Assembly (NCBI GenBank): GCA_031261485.1 | Contig: JAISJO010000102.1 | Location: 1 to 64,000 of the forward strand | Origin: Propionibacteriaceae bacterium | GTDB lineage: Bacteria; Actinomycetota; Actinomycetes; Propionibacteriales; Propionibacteriaceae | DNA length: 64,000 nt | Reading direction: 5' to 3' | Shown here: piece by piece, positions 1 through 8,669 of the stretch | Numbering within the stretch: the stretch's first letter is position 1 | Layout: each line of letters begins with the position of its first letter | The notes under the pieces: generated by a model | Database searches by the model: none | What the model saw: only the letters and a program-made list of their open reading frames with translations | What the model was told of the DNA's origin: nothing | Program-made: the position numbers and the translations under genes

Positions 1-10
1 TCTGGCGACA

Positions 11-508
11 TTACGTGTTGAAGGCTTGCATCGTGACGGCGATGGAGGAACTCTCGGGGATGCCGACGTAGGTGACAGTGATGTACTCGGCGTCGGGGTC
101 GGTGGGGATATCGACCGGCGCGCCGCCCAGGCATTCCCACAGTCCTTTGGCGCATCCCTGGTCGCTGAGGGGCGAGGAAGTGACGCTGGCCAGCCAATCT
201 TTGACTGAATCCTGGTACGCCCAGACTGAGAACTCGGCGGTCATGGAGGTGTCGATGCCGTGTACGTACGTGCATGTCGCGGAATGCATGTAGTCAGGCA
301 TGGTGGGCACACCGACGAACTCGGCGAACGCGGAGCAATCCACGACCTGAGGCTCGACATCCCGAGTCGCCACACCATGTACCGCCGTGCCGATGGCCAC
401 AAGAGCCCATACTAAACCAACAATGCCCATGCCGAGAAGCACCCAGGGCAGGCGACTCGGTTTGGAGGGGGCAGGTGTGTACATCGGTTGTGGGTATGGT
501 TGCGTCAT
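11..508 (-). CDS. Hypothetical single-pass membrane/exported protein
   Basis: A 165-residue protein of unknown function. A short proline- and tyrosine-rich cytoplasmic start (MTQPYPQPMY...) leads into one hydrophobic segment at about residues 20-45 (PWVLLGMGIVGLVWALVAIG). An extracytoplasmic domain of about 115 residues follows, with four cysteines (DCSAF, ATCTY, QGCAKG, WECLGG) that could form two disulfides. The topology resembles small actinobacterial sensor or chaperone-like membrane proteins, but I recognise no family. It starts at an ATG and ends in TAA near the window edge. The 167-bp gap to the next minus-strand gene shows no convincing hairpin. It may share a transcript with the DUF4173-like gene upstream of it. 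Confidence 0.65.
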   Translation of the reverse strand: MTQPYPQPMYTPAPSKPSRLPWVLLGMGIVGLVWALVAIGTAVHGVATRDVEPQVVDCSAFAEFVGVPTMPDYMHSATCTYVHGIDTSMTAEFSVWAYQDSVKDWLASVTSSPLSDQGCAKGLWECLGGAPVDIPTDPDAEYITVTYVGIPESSSIAVTMQAFNT

Positions 509-675
509 GGCGTCTCCTCGCGCATCGGTGGGCCTATTCTACTGGCAACCATGCAGTTCGATTCCCGTAGTCAGGCTCGCCATGTCACTCCGCGCATCGT
601 CGCGGAATCTGGCTGACAAGCGCAAATCCCGCGACTTCCGCCTTGCTTGCGGATGACGGGCATAGACGCGGACGC

Positions 676-2310
676 CTAGCTCGGCCCGAGGTCCTTGGCC
701 GCGTTGGATTGCACATTCCACGAAGTCCACGGAATGTCCTTGATATAGACAGATTCCACTCCATAGGCCAAACCGCGATGGCCCAGCGCAGTGTGTACCG
801 TGTCGGCCAAGGCGGGTGAATCATCGGCCAGCCTGTACAACGCCGGGAGCGCCGCATCGGAGAGGGACGCCAGGTAACCCACGTCGACCTTCTCCGTGCT
901 GCCGCTCAGGCAATGGTCCACGTCCCAATCCGCGACGACCTTGTCGATATTGGCCCACGACATGCCGAGGATCGCCGCGATGACGAGCACCACGATGGGG
1001 CGCGACACGTCGTACCTCACAAAGTGGCGGACCAGAATCAAGAGGAAGACCAGACCGAGCACTGCCTCGAACCCCAGGACGTACACGCGAAGCTGCGTCA
1101 GCCCGTACGCCGAAATGTACAGCACCATCTTGGAGATGGAAGTGGCAATGAGCAAGATGGTGAGCAGCGACAAGGCCGCACCCAGCACGCGCAGAACCGT
1201 AGGGTAACGCGCAAAGACCGAACTCTCAGAGGCAGGCCCGTTGCCAGTTTGCTCCACCATTTTGCGCCGCGCGAAGAGGTACGCGAACCCCATGACCGCG
1301 AAATTGATGCCTGCGACTGCGGCCAACTCGAAGAATCCGCGTCGAGCGTACTCGGCATAGGTGTAATCAGCGGGCAGGTCGGAGGTGAAAGCAGAGAAGA
1401 GGTAAGACCCCATGGCCGCAAAGAACAAGATGTACACCGCAACGAGAATAGTCAAGGGAGCGATGATGGCGCTCGGAGCCAACCTCCGCATCCTGGCCAG
1501 CGTGGACGCCGTTCCATCCCTTGTCAGGCCCGACTTCTCGCCAGTCACACCGGCCCACCAGATACCGAAAGCAAAGAAGGCGACGGGCAGGCCGAAGACG
1601 AGGCACCATACCCAGCGACCAAGGTCCACGCTCTCGAACAACTCGGCTGCGGCCCCCATCCATGCGTCGAAACCCTGGTCGGCGGCCATGAGCAGAACCA
1701 CGACCAATGCGATGAGCGGGAAAGCGACAACAAGTCCAAGCAGCGCGATAAGGACGTGACTGACTTTGGTACGTCCCTTGAGGAGCGCGCGGAAAGGAGC
1801 GAACCATGCGCCGAGATGGGTCAGCGGAACGACAAGACATTGGTTGAGTGCGTCGGTGATCATGTAACCATCGAGCCCGCCCACGCGCTTGCACGAGGCC
1901 CAAGCGTGCCAGACGAGGAATCCGACCATCTCAGCCGCGAAAAGAACCAAGAAGAAAGGAGTGGGCGCGAAAAGGGTAAAGGGCAGTGCCCCTGCTACCA
2001 GGAGAACGACTCCGACAATGGCTCCCACACTGAGGTGTACCTTCTTGAGATGGAAGTAAGTCAGGGACGCGGCCAAAGCAAGGATAAAGAATGCGGTCAC
2101 AGCCACGGAGGCGAGGTGGTCCATGTGGGTCAGACAATTGGCGCCCTCATACTGAGGGGAGCAAGTGACTTCATACTCGCCCCTGCGTGGCCACAGCCAG
2201 TTCCAGAAGCAAAACCCAATAACCAGTGCGACAAGGGCAAATATCGCGTCGACGCCGTCAGTCTCGTAGACCGGTTTGGGCTTGGCCTGGAAGATGTAGG
2301 GTTCACTCAT
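676..2310 (-). CDS. DUF4173/DUF4153-like polytopic membrane protein
   Basis: A 544-residue integral membrane protein with about 12 hydrophobic segments spread over residues 20-470 and a soluble C-terminal tail. The tail pattern (WANIDKVVADWDVDHCLSG... VDVGYLASLSDAALPAL) resembles the conserved end of DUF4173/DUF4153 proteins, where an N-x-D motif is followed by a leucine-rich repeat-like stretch. Function is unknown; the family is often found beside small XRE regulators and DUF2975 proteins, exactly as here. The ATG overlaps the end of the upstream regulator by 8 bp, so the two are probably translationally coupled. An AAGGA ribosome binding site lies about 8 bp upstream. Confidence 0.75.
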   Translation of the reverse strand: MSEPYIFQAKPKPVYETDGVDAIFALVALVIGFCFWNWLWPRRGEYEVTCSPQYEGANCLTHMDHLASVAVTAFFILALAASLTYFHLKKVHLSVGAIVGVVLLVAGALPFTLFAPTPFFLVLFAAEMVGFLVWHAWASCKRVGGLDGYMITDALNQCLVVPLTHLGAWFAPFRALLKGRTKVSHVLIALLGLVVAFPLIALVVVLLMAADQGFDAWMGAAAELFESVDLGRWVWCLVFGLPVAFFAFGIWWAGVTGEKSGLTRDGTASTLARMRRLAPSAIIAPLTILVAVYILFFAAMGSYLFSAFTSDLPADYTYAEYARRGFFELAAVAGINFAVMGFAYLFARRKMVEQTGNGPASESSVFARYPTVLRVLGAALSLLTILLIATSISKMVLYISAYGLTQLRVYVLGFEAVLGLVFLLILVRHFVRYDVSRPIVVLVIAAILGMSWANIDKVVADWDVDHCLSGSTEKVDVGYLASLSDAALPALYRLADDSPALADTVHTALGHRGLAYGVESVYIKDIPWTSWNVQSNAAKDLGPS

Positions 2311-2521
2311 TGTCTATTCCTTCTTCGTATTCCAAGATGTCGCCAGGCTGGCAGTCCAGTTCTCGGCACAGGGCCTCCAGCGTGGAGAACCTGATGGCTT
2401 TCGCCTTGTTGTTCTTCAAGACACTCAGATTGGCGGGAGTGATGCCCACACGGGCGGCCAACTCTCCGGCAGGCATGTGCCTCGTGGCCATGACCACGTC
2501 CAAGTTCACAGTGATTGCCAC
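2303..2521 (-). CDS. Small XRE/Cro-family HTH regulator (YozG-like)
   Basis: A 72-residue protein that is essentially one Cro/C1-type helix-turn-helix domain (residues 10-60, with AGELAARVGITPANLSVLKN as turn and recognition helix) followed by the typical ending ALCRELDCQPGDILEYE. Proteins of this kind (YozG-like) are usually encoded next to DUF2975 membrane proteins and are thought to regulate that small operon. The start is GTG with an AGGGG ribosome binding site; it lies 8 bp after the stop of the DUF2975-like gene and overlaps the DUF4173-like gene by 8 bp. The three genes therefore form a tight operon. Confidence 0.88.
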   Translation of the reverse strand: MAITVNLDVVMATRHMPAGELAARVGITPANLSVLKNNKAKAIRFSTLEALCRELDCQPGDILEYEEGIDNE

Positions 2522-2529
2522 GTCATCCC

Positions 2530-2994
2530 CTAAATCGTGTAGTCAGCGTCTTCTTTGAGAAGACGTGCCGCGTCGATGACGTTCTTGATGACACGCATGA
2601 GCAGACCGAGAAAACCGGCCGCCGCAGCAAGCAAGATGAAAGTCGGGCGTGCAGAGACAAGAATGGCCGCAGCCACGCACACCACCAGAATGGCGAACCC
2701 ACACCACGAAATCACCCGCAAACGAGTCACGTTGGACTGGGTGAAGACTTCGCCGCGCCCGATGTCCCGCAATAGGAACAACAGGATGACCAGCGCGACC
2801 ACGCCACAAGCAAGGCAGAGATACAGCGGAACGAACGCTTCGGTGAGGTAACGAGAGTCAAAGAGCAAGGTCCCGGGCAGATAGAGAATGCGCGGCAAGA
2901 AGGGCAACAGAGGGATAGAAACAATGGCACAAACCAGTGCCACCCATGTCACAGCCTCCGACAGTCGCACCGATTTCTCAGGACTCCATCTCAT
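2530..2994 (-). CDS. DUF2975-like membrane protein
   Basis: A 154-residue protein with four hydrophobic segments, the typical layout of DUF2975 proteins: MRWSPEKSVRLSEAV opening, TM1 at residues 15-35, TM2 near 55-80, and two near 95-145. I chose the ATG at 2994 because it has a good GAGGTGAGG ribosome binding site and because the family begins just before the 'SPEKSVRLS' motif. The frame stays open upstream and an ATG at 3132 would add 46 residues, but that extension crosses an AT-rich stretch (3050-3085) that looks like promoter. Function is unknown. It is first in an operon with the XRE regulator and the DUF4173-like gene. Confidence 0.72.
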   Translation of the reverse strand: MRWSPEKSVRLSEAVTWVALVCAIVSIPLLPFLPRILYLPGTLLFDSRYLTEAFVPLYLCLACGVVALVILLFLLRDIGRGEVFTQSNVTRLRVISWCGFAILVVCVAAAILVSARPTFILLAAAAGFLGLLMRVIKNVIDAARLLKEDADYTI

Positions 2995-3189
2995 CGCCTC
3001 ACCTCGTTCGTCTAGTTCCCACGTGCCAGGTTCCATCATGACATAGGACATATCGTTTATCAATATATTCTTTCTGCCATTCGGGATATTCTTATCGTTG
3101 CGCAGAGATGTCAACAAAGCCGAGAAGTCCATTGTTACCTTTTGGCTTTCCCGCAGGAGTAAGCCATGACAGGATGAAGGAGGCGCTGT

Positions 3190-3774
3190 ATGGCGATGTT
3201 GACCACCACGCACACCGCTAACGATGTTTCCTGGCTCAAGGAGGAGTACATGGGTGAGCAACCCATCACCACGACACCGCTCGAATCGCCTCCGCCCGCC
3301 ACCGACACCGACGAGGTCATTGCCCGTTATCAGAAGATGGTGTACGCCATCAGCCTCACTCACACGCCCTCCCGCCCCGATGCTGACGACGTATTCCAAG
3401 AAGTCTTCCTGACGTACCACCGCAAGAACCCTTCCTGCAACGATGAGGAACATCGAAAGGCGTGGCTCATCACGACCACCCTCACCATCGCCAAGCGCGT
3501 CTCCACGAGTTCGTGGCGGGTCCGGGTCGTGCCACTGACAAGCGACATTGAGGAATCCAGCTTCACTTTCCGCACAGACGAACAGAACGCACTCTTCGCG
3601 GCCTTGGCCAAGATCCCGGAAACCTATCGCACCCCTCTCCACCTGTTCTACTTCGACGACTTGAGCGTGGCGACCATCGCCCAAGTCCTGACCCTCGAAA
3701 CCGGGGCAGTCAAGATGCGGCTATCGCGCGGCCGCTCGCTGATGCGCGAGATTCTGGAGGAATCCCATGACTGA
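3190..3774 (+). CDS. ECF-type RNA polymerase sigma factor
   Basis: A 194-residue extracytoplasmic-function sigma factor. Region 2 lies at about residues 40-105 (ARYQKMVYAISLTHTPSRPDADDVFQEVFLTYHR, the conserved DA-D-VFQEVF core). Region 4 lies at about 125-185, with the HTH in LSVATIAQVLTLETGAVKMRLSRGR. It directs RNA polymerase to a small stress or envelope regulon. Two starts each have a strong AAGGAGG site: the ATG at 3190 (6-bp spacing) and an in-frame ATG at 3250 (5-bp spacing), which would give a 174-residue protein beginning MGEQPITTTP. The sigma domain begins only after residue 40, so both are possible. Its end overlaps the next gene by 8 bp, the usual arrangement for a sigma factor and its anti-sigma factor. 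Confidence 0.9.
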   Translation: MAMLTTTHTANDVSWLKEEYMGEQPITTTPLESPPPATDTDEVIARYQKMVYAISLTHTPSRPDADDVFQEVFLTYHRKNPSCNDEEHRKAWLITTTLTIAKRVSTSSWRVRVVPLTSDIEESSFTFRTDEQNALFAALAKIPETYRTPLHLFYFDDLSVATIAQVLTLETGAVKMRLSRGRSLMREILEESHD

Positions 3775-6301
3775 CAAGTATTCTGACACGTTCCACGAGA
3801 TGCGGGACCAAATGGCGCCGTCATCCGAACTGCTGTCCACTCTGAACGCCCGCTTGGCTGTGGACGGCGAAACGCCCCAACCAGATGCCGGCCACGCGGC
3901 AACGGCGCACAAGTCCCGCCCTGTCGCGGTCGCCATCGGTGTACGGACAGATGCCGGAAAACCTGGCATTGCCGGAAAAGGTACGGACAAATCCCATTCT
4001 TCCACTGGCTCATCCGCCACCCGTCGTCGCGGCCTGGGTGTCATCTCTGGCTCAGCCGTCAGCCTTGTGCTCGCGGGATTGATGCTTGTCAGTGGGGTGA
4101 CCGGGGCCGCCGCCCCCACCTTGACCCAAGGCGAACCACCTGTCGCCGCGCCATCGACCTCGGGCCGTGAAGATGCGTCCTTGCCGGGCGCGGATTCCTA
4201 TGCAGCCATCGCTGCCGCTATCAGTCGGATGTTGACGGCGAGTTCGGGTGGATTCTCCTACTCCGGTGATGGGAGCCCTGGGACGTTTTACTATTCTTCG
4301 GGCACGAGCGACGCGGTCTTCACGTCCGACACGTCTGGGGGCGTGAAGTACACCATTCCCCCGACCGACTCCTACTCACAAACCAACACGCAAGTGGCCG
4401 GAATCGACGAGGGTGACATCGTCAAGACCAACGGTGACTACCTCTACATCGCGACCGGGAGGACAATCAAAATTGTACGAGCCGATGGGGGTGACTCTGC
4501 GCTGGTTTCCACCATCAACACCTCTGAACTCGCCACCCCAGACGACACGCTCACCGGGCCGGTGATGGACATGATGATCACTGACGACACCCTGATTGTC
4601 GAAGTCCACGCCTTCAACGCCGACCTTGACAACTGGTCGGCCTCCTCTGGGTCTTACCTTGGCATGGAAGCCACAAGTCTGAAGACTGCCGTGTACTCAC
4701 TGGCCGACCCGAGCGCACCCACCTTGATGTCGGTCTCCTCCCAGTCCGGGTCCTACCAAACCTCCCGGCTCTTGGATGGTGTCGTCTATATTGTCACCAC
4801 CTACAGTGTGCCGACGAATACCGTGGACATCGACGATCCGACAACTTTTGTGCCTCTCGTGGGTGACGGCACAACCACGCGCCCGATTGAGCCAGCAGAT
4901 GTGTACGTCATGCCAGCAGGGGGCTACTGGCCCGTCTATTCCGTCATCACCGCTGTCAACGGGACCTCCGGAGTATTGATGTCCGAACTGTCAGTCTTCG
5001 GCGGTTCGGAGACAGTGTACATGTCAAGGAACAATATGTATCTTGCGACGACCAACTGGAATTACATCTATGCGGATACGTGGACTGGCGGTGTGGCCGA
5101 CGACGAGTACATGCCGGAAATGCCCACCCCCGCAGCGACCTCCGTGCCCGCTGTTGAATTCTCCGTCGAGCCCTCGCCTGCCGCTGAACCCGGCACAGAC
5201 ACGACTGTCACGGCGACTATTCCTTATGGCGTGCCCACGTCCGAGCCCACTGACGCCCCGACTCGTGACGAGACTGCGGTGCCACCCACACCGCCATCAG
5301 ACACTTCGGAACCCACAGGCTTTTCCACTTTCGTTATCGAGCCCACGGCACCGAGCGGTTGGTACACCATAACGACCACCGTCACAGACGAGCCCACGCC
5401 CTTCCCCATCACATACAGTGGGCCGACAACCACCCTCATACGTGTCGCTCTGAATGAGGGGCATCCGAGCGTCGTCGCCAACGGCGAGGTGCCAGGCAGC
5501 CTGCTCAACCAATTCGCGCTCGACGAATGGGAGGGCAACCTTCGGGTCGTGGCGACGTGGGAAGACCCCTCGGGGTATAGCTGGACGCAGGTTCCATCGC
5601 TGTGGGTCCTGGACCCCTCAATGAAGGCCGTCGGCTCGATTGAGCGTCTCACGACACGCGAACAGGTTCAGTCCGTGCGTTTCGTGGAGTCCCTCGGCTA
5701 CGTCGTGACCTACGAGTCGATTGACCCCCTCTTCGCCATCGACCTGTCCGACCCGACCAAGCCCGTCGTTCAGTCCGAATTGAAGGTTCCGGGCTTCTCG
5801 TCCTATCTCCATCCCTTCGGCGACGGGCTCCTGCTTGGCGTCGGCCAGGAGACTGATCCCACCAACGGGGCGACCACGGGCGTGAAGGTGTCCATGTTCG
5901 ACATCACCAATCCGCTCAGTGTCACTCAAATCGCTGTGAGTGTCTTGGAAGGCGTCGACGAGACGGGGGTTGCCTTCGACCATAAGTCCGCTTTCGTGGA
6001 TGCGGAGCGTGGACTCATCGGCTTCCCCACCATCGACTGGCGCCAATCTGTTGAAACCAACAATGGCATCACCACCACTTCTTTCTCCAGTAGTGTGAAC
6101 TACGTCATGTACTCCTGGAATGGTCAAACTTTCACTCGTTTGGCCACCGTTGAGCTGAACCTCCCAGAGTCGTTCGGCGAGCTCTCGGCTCTGGTTCGAG
6201 GTGTGAGAGTGGGAGACAACTTTTATGTGGCCACACCCGCCACCGTCGGGGTGTACCGGTTGATCGATTTCTCCCAACTCACCCAGGTTCGGCTTGGGTG
6301 A
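3767..6301 (+). CDS. Membrane-anchored secreted beta-propeller protein, probable anti-sigma/sensor
   Basis: An 844-residue protein. Residues 1-88 are cytoplasmic and begin with a short acidic helix (FHEMRDQMAPSSELLSTLNARL) like the start of anti-sigma factors. One membrane segment follows at about 88-112 (GLGVISGSAVSLVLAGLMLVSG). The exterior part carries the signature of the secreted beta-propeller family (PF09826): SQTNTQVAGIDEGDIVKTNGDYLYIATG near residue 205, then repeated blades to the C-terminus ending YVATPATVGVYRL. A Pro/Thr/Glu-rich linker at about 450-550 splits the propeller. The 8-bp overlap with the ECF sigma gene suggests coupled synthesis and a sigma/anti-sigma relationship. 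A canonical zinc-finger anti-sigma motif (H-x3-C-x2-C) is absent. Confidence 0.85.
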   Translation: MTDKYSDTFHEMRDQMAPSSELLSTLNARLAVDGETPQPDAGHAATAHKSRPVAVAIGVRTDAGKPGIAGKGTDKSHSSTGSSATRRRGLGVISGSAVSLVLAGLMLVSGVTGAAAPTLTQGEPPVAAPSTSGREDASLPGADSYAAIAAAISRMLTASSGGFSYSGDGSPGTFYYSSGTSDAVFTSDTSGGVKYTIPPTDSYSQTNTQVAGIDEGDIVKTNGDYLYIATGRTIKIVRADGGDSALVSTINTSELATPDDTLTGPVMDMMITDDTLIVEVHAFNADLDNWSASSGSYLGMEATSLKTAVYSLADPSAPTLMSVSSQSGSYQTSRLLDGVVYIVTTYSVPTNTVDIDDPTTFVPLVGDGTTTRPIEPADVYVMPAGGYWPVYSVITAVNGTSGVLMSELSVFGGSETVYMSRNNMYLATTNWNYIYADTWTGGVADDEYMPEMPTPAATSVPAVEFSVEPSPAAEPGTDTTVTATIPYGVPTSEPTDAPTRDETAVPPTPPSDTSEPTGFSTFVIEPTAPSGWYTITTTVTDEPTPFPITYSGPTTTLIRVALNEGHPSVVANGEVPGSLLNQFALDEWEGNLRVVATWEDPSGYSWTQVPSLWVLDPSMKAVGSIERLTTREQVQSVRFVESLGYVVTYESIDPLFAIDLSDPTKPVVQSELKVPGFSSYLHPFGDGLLLGVGQETDPTNGATTGVKVSMFDITNPLSVTQIAVSVLEGVDETGVAFDHKSAFVDAERGLIGFPTIDWRQSVETNNGITTTSFSSSVNYVMYSWNGQTFTRLATVELNLPESFGELSALVRGVRVGDNFYVATPATVGVYRLIDFSQLTQVRLG

Positions 6302-6363
6302 GTGAGTCGGCGCGGCGACCATGACCAGGAAACCGCGACCCAAATCATCGCCCCTTCCCATGT

Positions 6364-6403
6364 AGTGTGCGAGGCTCCCCTTTCCCCTTGAGCCTCGCAC
6401 ACT
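6364..6403. terminator. Hairpin terminator between convergent genes
   Basis: A perfect 14-bp inverted repeat (AGTGTGCGAGGCTC and its complement) with a 12-nt loop lies between the convergent beta-propeller gene and the last Tad-operon gene. The loop reads CCCTTTCCCC-rich on the plus strand. There is no long T-tract on either side, but placement and stem strength fit a bidirectional terminator. Confidence 0.8.
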
Positions 6404-6433
6404 CTGGCGTTCAGGCAGGGTCTCTTGCCTGAC

Positions 6434-6919
6434 TCACCGAGGGACGTACGCATCGATTTGCGAAGTGAACTCCTCTTGAACTTGTATCTGCCCTGGCAGG
6501 CCGATACCCGTGAATTGCGCCAGGGACACCACACAGGTCACCCTGGCCGTCACTGAACCGCTTTGGCCCGACGGTAAGTTCAGGGCGGTCGCCCACACTT
6601 CGACCGCCTTCTCCTGGCAGGGTGTCGCCTCATGAGCGAGGTACACGGTTGCTGCTTCACGACCTGCCGCCACCCCCGCTTGGGCAGATGACTCCAGAGA
6701 CGCCACTCGCGCGGCTTGCACGGCGGCCGAGTGTACGTCCTGGCGCACTCCCGACACAGTCGCCACGGCTGCAAGGGCCAGGAGGAAGAGTAGGAAGGCC
6801 GGGATGATCAGCACTGCCTCCATCGACATGGAACCCGCGTCACGCCTGCCCCGGCCCGACCCGCCGACCGACTCTGGGCCTCTTGGGAACCATTGATTAT
6901 CGACGATTCCAACTGTCAT
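6434..6919 (-). CDS. TadE/TadG-like pseudopilin, last gene of Tad operon
   Basis: A pseudopilin-like protein with the class III signal DAGSMSMEAVLIIPAFLLFLLALAAVATVSG, in which cleavage after Gly would leave Glu at +5, as in TadE/TadF. The extracytoplasmic part of about 100 residues holds two cysteines (TPCQEK, VTCVVS) that could form a disulfide. Counted from the ATG at 6919 it has 161 residues. The frame is open further upstream, and ATGs at 7075 (ATGA overlap with the preceding TadE stop) and 7081 would add about 50 arginine-rich residues. I prefer 6919 because TadE-type leaders are short. Expected role: minor pilin or assembly factor of the Flp pilus. Confidence 0.7.
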   Translation of the reverse strand: MTVGIVDNQWFPRGPESVGGSGRGRRDAGSMSMEAVLIIPAFLLFLLALAAVATVSGVRQDVHSAAVQAARVASLESSAQAGVAAGREAATVYLAHEATPCQEKAVEVWATALNLPSGQSGSVTARVTCVVSLAQFTGIGLPGQIQVQEEFTSQIDAYVPR

Positions 6920-7071
6920 CGTGCGCCTAGTCGCGGTATCTATGCTTGTCAGATGGATTCTGCGACTACGCGCAGAATGACGAGATGCGCTAACCAGTCG
7001 TTCCCCAGGACCCGACCGGTTCGAGTCCCTGGGGCACTCGGTCCGCTCACTCCCCTTACTTTGCCCCGTTC

Positions 7072-7452
7072 TCATGGCCATTGCCAGGGAAGGGTCGCGG
7101 ATTCCTTGACTTCGAATCGCACCCAGGGGATCACCGACGGTGACTCTCCGCGCACCTGCACGGTCAGGGATTCGGATGTGGTCGACACTGTCACTTCGTA
7201 GTTGTCCAGGGCACCCGAAGACTCCACAATGCCAGTCGCCACAATAACTCCTGTTTGCGCCGAAAGTGCGTCGTTGCCGACCCCGGCCCGCGCCCCATCT
7301 TCAGCCGCTGCCTGCGCCAAGGCTGAGGCGTACACCCACAGCGACGCCTCGACGATGGCCATCAGCACCGCGATGAACACTGGCAGGATGACGACGGCTT
7401 CTATCGACACCGACCCGCGTGTACGACTGACGCGCTGCGCGACAATCCCCAT
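7072..7452 (-). CDS. tadE: TadE-family pseudopilin
   Basis: A 126-residue TadE-like protein. The leader RVSRTRGSVSIEAVVILPVFIAVLMAIVEASLWVY has the class III prepilin pattern: cleavage after RG, Glu at +5, then a hydrophobic helix. A polar stretch and a beta-rich C-terminus follow. The ATG lies 3 bp after the stop of the Flp pilin gene. TadE-type pseudopilins are processed by the prepilin peptidase and help assemble the Flp fibre. No peptidase gene is present in this window, so it must be encoded elsewhere. Confidence 0.85.
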   Translation of the reverse strand: MGIVAQRVSRTRGSVSIEAVVILPVFIAVLMAIVEASLWVYASALAQAAAEDGARAGVGNDALSAQTGVIVATGIVESSGALDNYEVTVSTTSESLTVQVRGESPSVIPWVRFEVKESATLPWQWP

Positions 7453-7455
7453 GCC

Positions 7456-7626
7456 TTACGGTCCGAGCAACTCGGCGGAATGACTCGTCACATAGCCCGT
7501 GATGGCCGCAATCACAATGGCTGCGATGGCGATGACCGCGATTGCCCAGACGATGTTCTCGATGGTGACCGACCCCTTCTCCCTCTCGGGAACGAAGGTC
7601 AGCCACGTCTTCAGGTATGTCAGCAT
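7456..7626 (-). CDS. flp: Flp-family type IVb pilin (56 residues)
   Basis: A short gene between tadC and tadE. The 56-residue product starts MLTYLKTWLTFVPEREKG and continues SVTIENIVWAIAVIAIAAIV. The motif KG|SVTIE (cleavage after Gly18, Glu at +5) and the single hydrophobic helix identify a Flp pilin, the structural subunit of the Tad pilus. The ribosome binding site AAGGAAGAG is just upstream of the ATG. The 158-bp gap upstream is unusually AT-rich (7630-7680) and could hold a promoter of its own, which would suit a subunit needed in large amounts. Confidence 0.85.
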   Translation of the reverse strand: MLTYLKTWLTFVPEREKGSVTIENIVWAIAVIAIAAIVIAAITGYVTSHSAELLGP

Positions 7627-7629
7627 TTC

Positions 7630-7684
7630 TCTTCCTTGTCTCTATATTTCTTTATCTATTTATCGTTATCTAGTCTTTGTGATG
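7630..7684 (-). promoter_or_regulatory. AT-rich putative promoter/5' UTR of the Flp pilin gene
   Basis: Between the end of tadC and flp, 7630-7684 is strikingly AT-rich in a GC-rich neighbourhood. Read on the minus strand it contains TAGATAACGATAAATAGATA, with several TANNNT-type -10 candidates. No good -35 can be singled out. I infer a separate pilin promoter or a long AT-rich leader. Confidence 0.4.
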
Positions 7685-7784
7685 TGGATTCTGTGAGGCA
7701 GCCTGTGCTGCGCGAAGTCGCAGTGCGCGCAATGACGAGAGGCGTTGACCAGCGCTCCCGCGGTCTTTGCGTTTGGCGGTGTTT

Positions 7785-8669
7785 TCATCGGGTCATCATC
7801 CCCATCAATGCGGGACCGATGAGTATGGCGAGAAAGACGACACCCAGCACACTCACCGGTATCGACATCTTCTCGTTGACCTCGTTCGCCTTGGCTAACT
7901 CGTCGGACATCATCGCCGTCCTCATGGATTGCGCCCGGGCCCGCAGAATCGTGTACACCCCAGCGCCCTGTGTGCCCGTCAGGCGCATGATGTCCGCGAG
8001 GTCCCCCAGGTCAGGCAGTGCCAAGTCGTCAGCCATGTCCCGCAACCCGTCCCACGGAGGCCGCCCCACCCAGGTCGCCTGGTCGAGGCATTCCCGCAGT
8101 CGCCGAAACACCCATGAATCCCCCACATCCGCCGCCGTGTCCAGCGCCTGTTTCGTCCCGGCCCCGCACGACCTCTCCAGCGCCACGAGGTCGATGTACG
8201 CGGCCAGAGCCCGAGAGAACTCCCGGCGTGCCCGCGCCGCCTTGTCGCGGACCATCAAGTCCGGCATCACGAAAGCCCCAGCCCCAAGCCCAATCGAGAC
8301 CAACACGGGAATAGCCCAAGGCATCCGCACACGGACAAGTGCGGCGACGACCCACACCACACTCGGCAAACACAGGCCGACTAGGGCGTACACCAGCTTC
8401 TGCCCCAAGAATGCCCCATCGCTGATCCCGACCAATCGCAGATCCTTGGCCGACACGAGCCGAATCCCACCTGGCAATTTCGGGCCTGCCCATACCCCCA
8501 GTCTCTCCCGCCAATCCACTGGCACGACCGATTCTCGAATCGTCTGCGGGGTCAAGAGAGCGAGACTTTGGGCCAAAGCAGGGTGTGCGGGGGCGAACCC
8601 CATCGCGCACACAGCCAGCCCCAATCCCATGCACACACCAGCGACCAACGCCCATTGCAACCCAGTCAT
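7785..8669 (-). CDS. tadC: TadC-like type II secretion F-domain membrane protein
   Basis: A 294-residue inner-membrane platform protein of the Tad system. It has two N-terminal membrane segments, a central cytoplasmic T2SSF domain (about residues 130-250, KAARARREFSRALAAYIDLVALERSCG... LGDLADIMRLTGTQGAGVYTILRARA) and a C-terminal membrane helix (IPVSVLGVVFLAILIGPALMG). Together with TadB it is the platform on which the TadA ATPase drives pilin polymerisation. The ATG overlaps the tadB stop by 4 bp (ATGA), showing translational coupling. Confidence 0.88.
   Translation of the reverse strand: MTGLQWALVAGVCMGLGLAVCAMGFAPAHPALAQSLALLTPQTIRESVVPVDWRERLGVWAGPKLPGGIRLVSAKDLRLVGISDGAFLGQKLVYALVGLCLPSVVWVVAALVRVRMPWAIPVLVSIGLGAGAFVMPDLMVRDKAARARREFSRALAAYIDLVALERSCGAGTKQALDTAADVGDSWVFRRLRECLDQATWVGRPPWDGLRDMADDLALPDLGDLADIMRLTGTQGAGVYTILRARAQSMRTAMMSDELAKANEVNEKMSIPVSVLGVVFLAILIGPALMGMMTR

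Noticed and set aside
913-2394. 493-residue plus-strand frame opposite the DUF4173-like gene
   Set aside because: Composition (His, Gln, Glu and Arg rich, low hydrophobicity) is that of an antisense shadow of a membrane protein, and the minus-strand gene has clear membrane helices and operon context.
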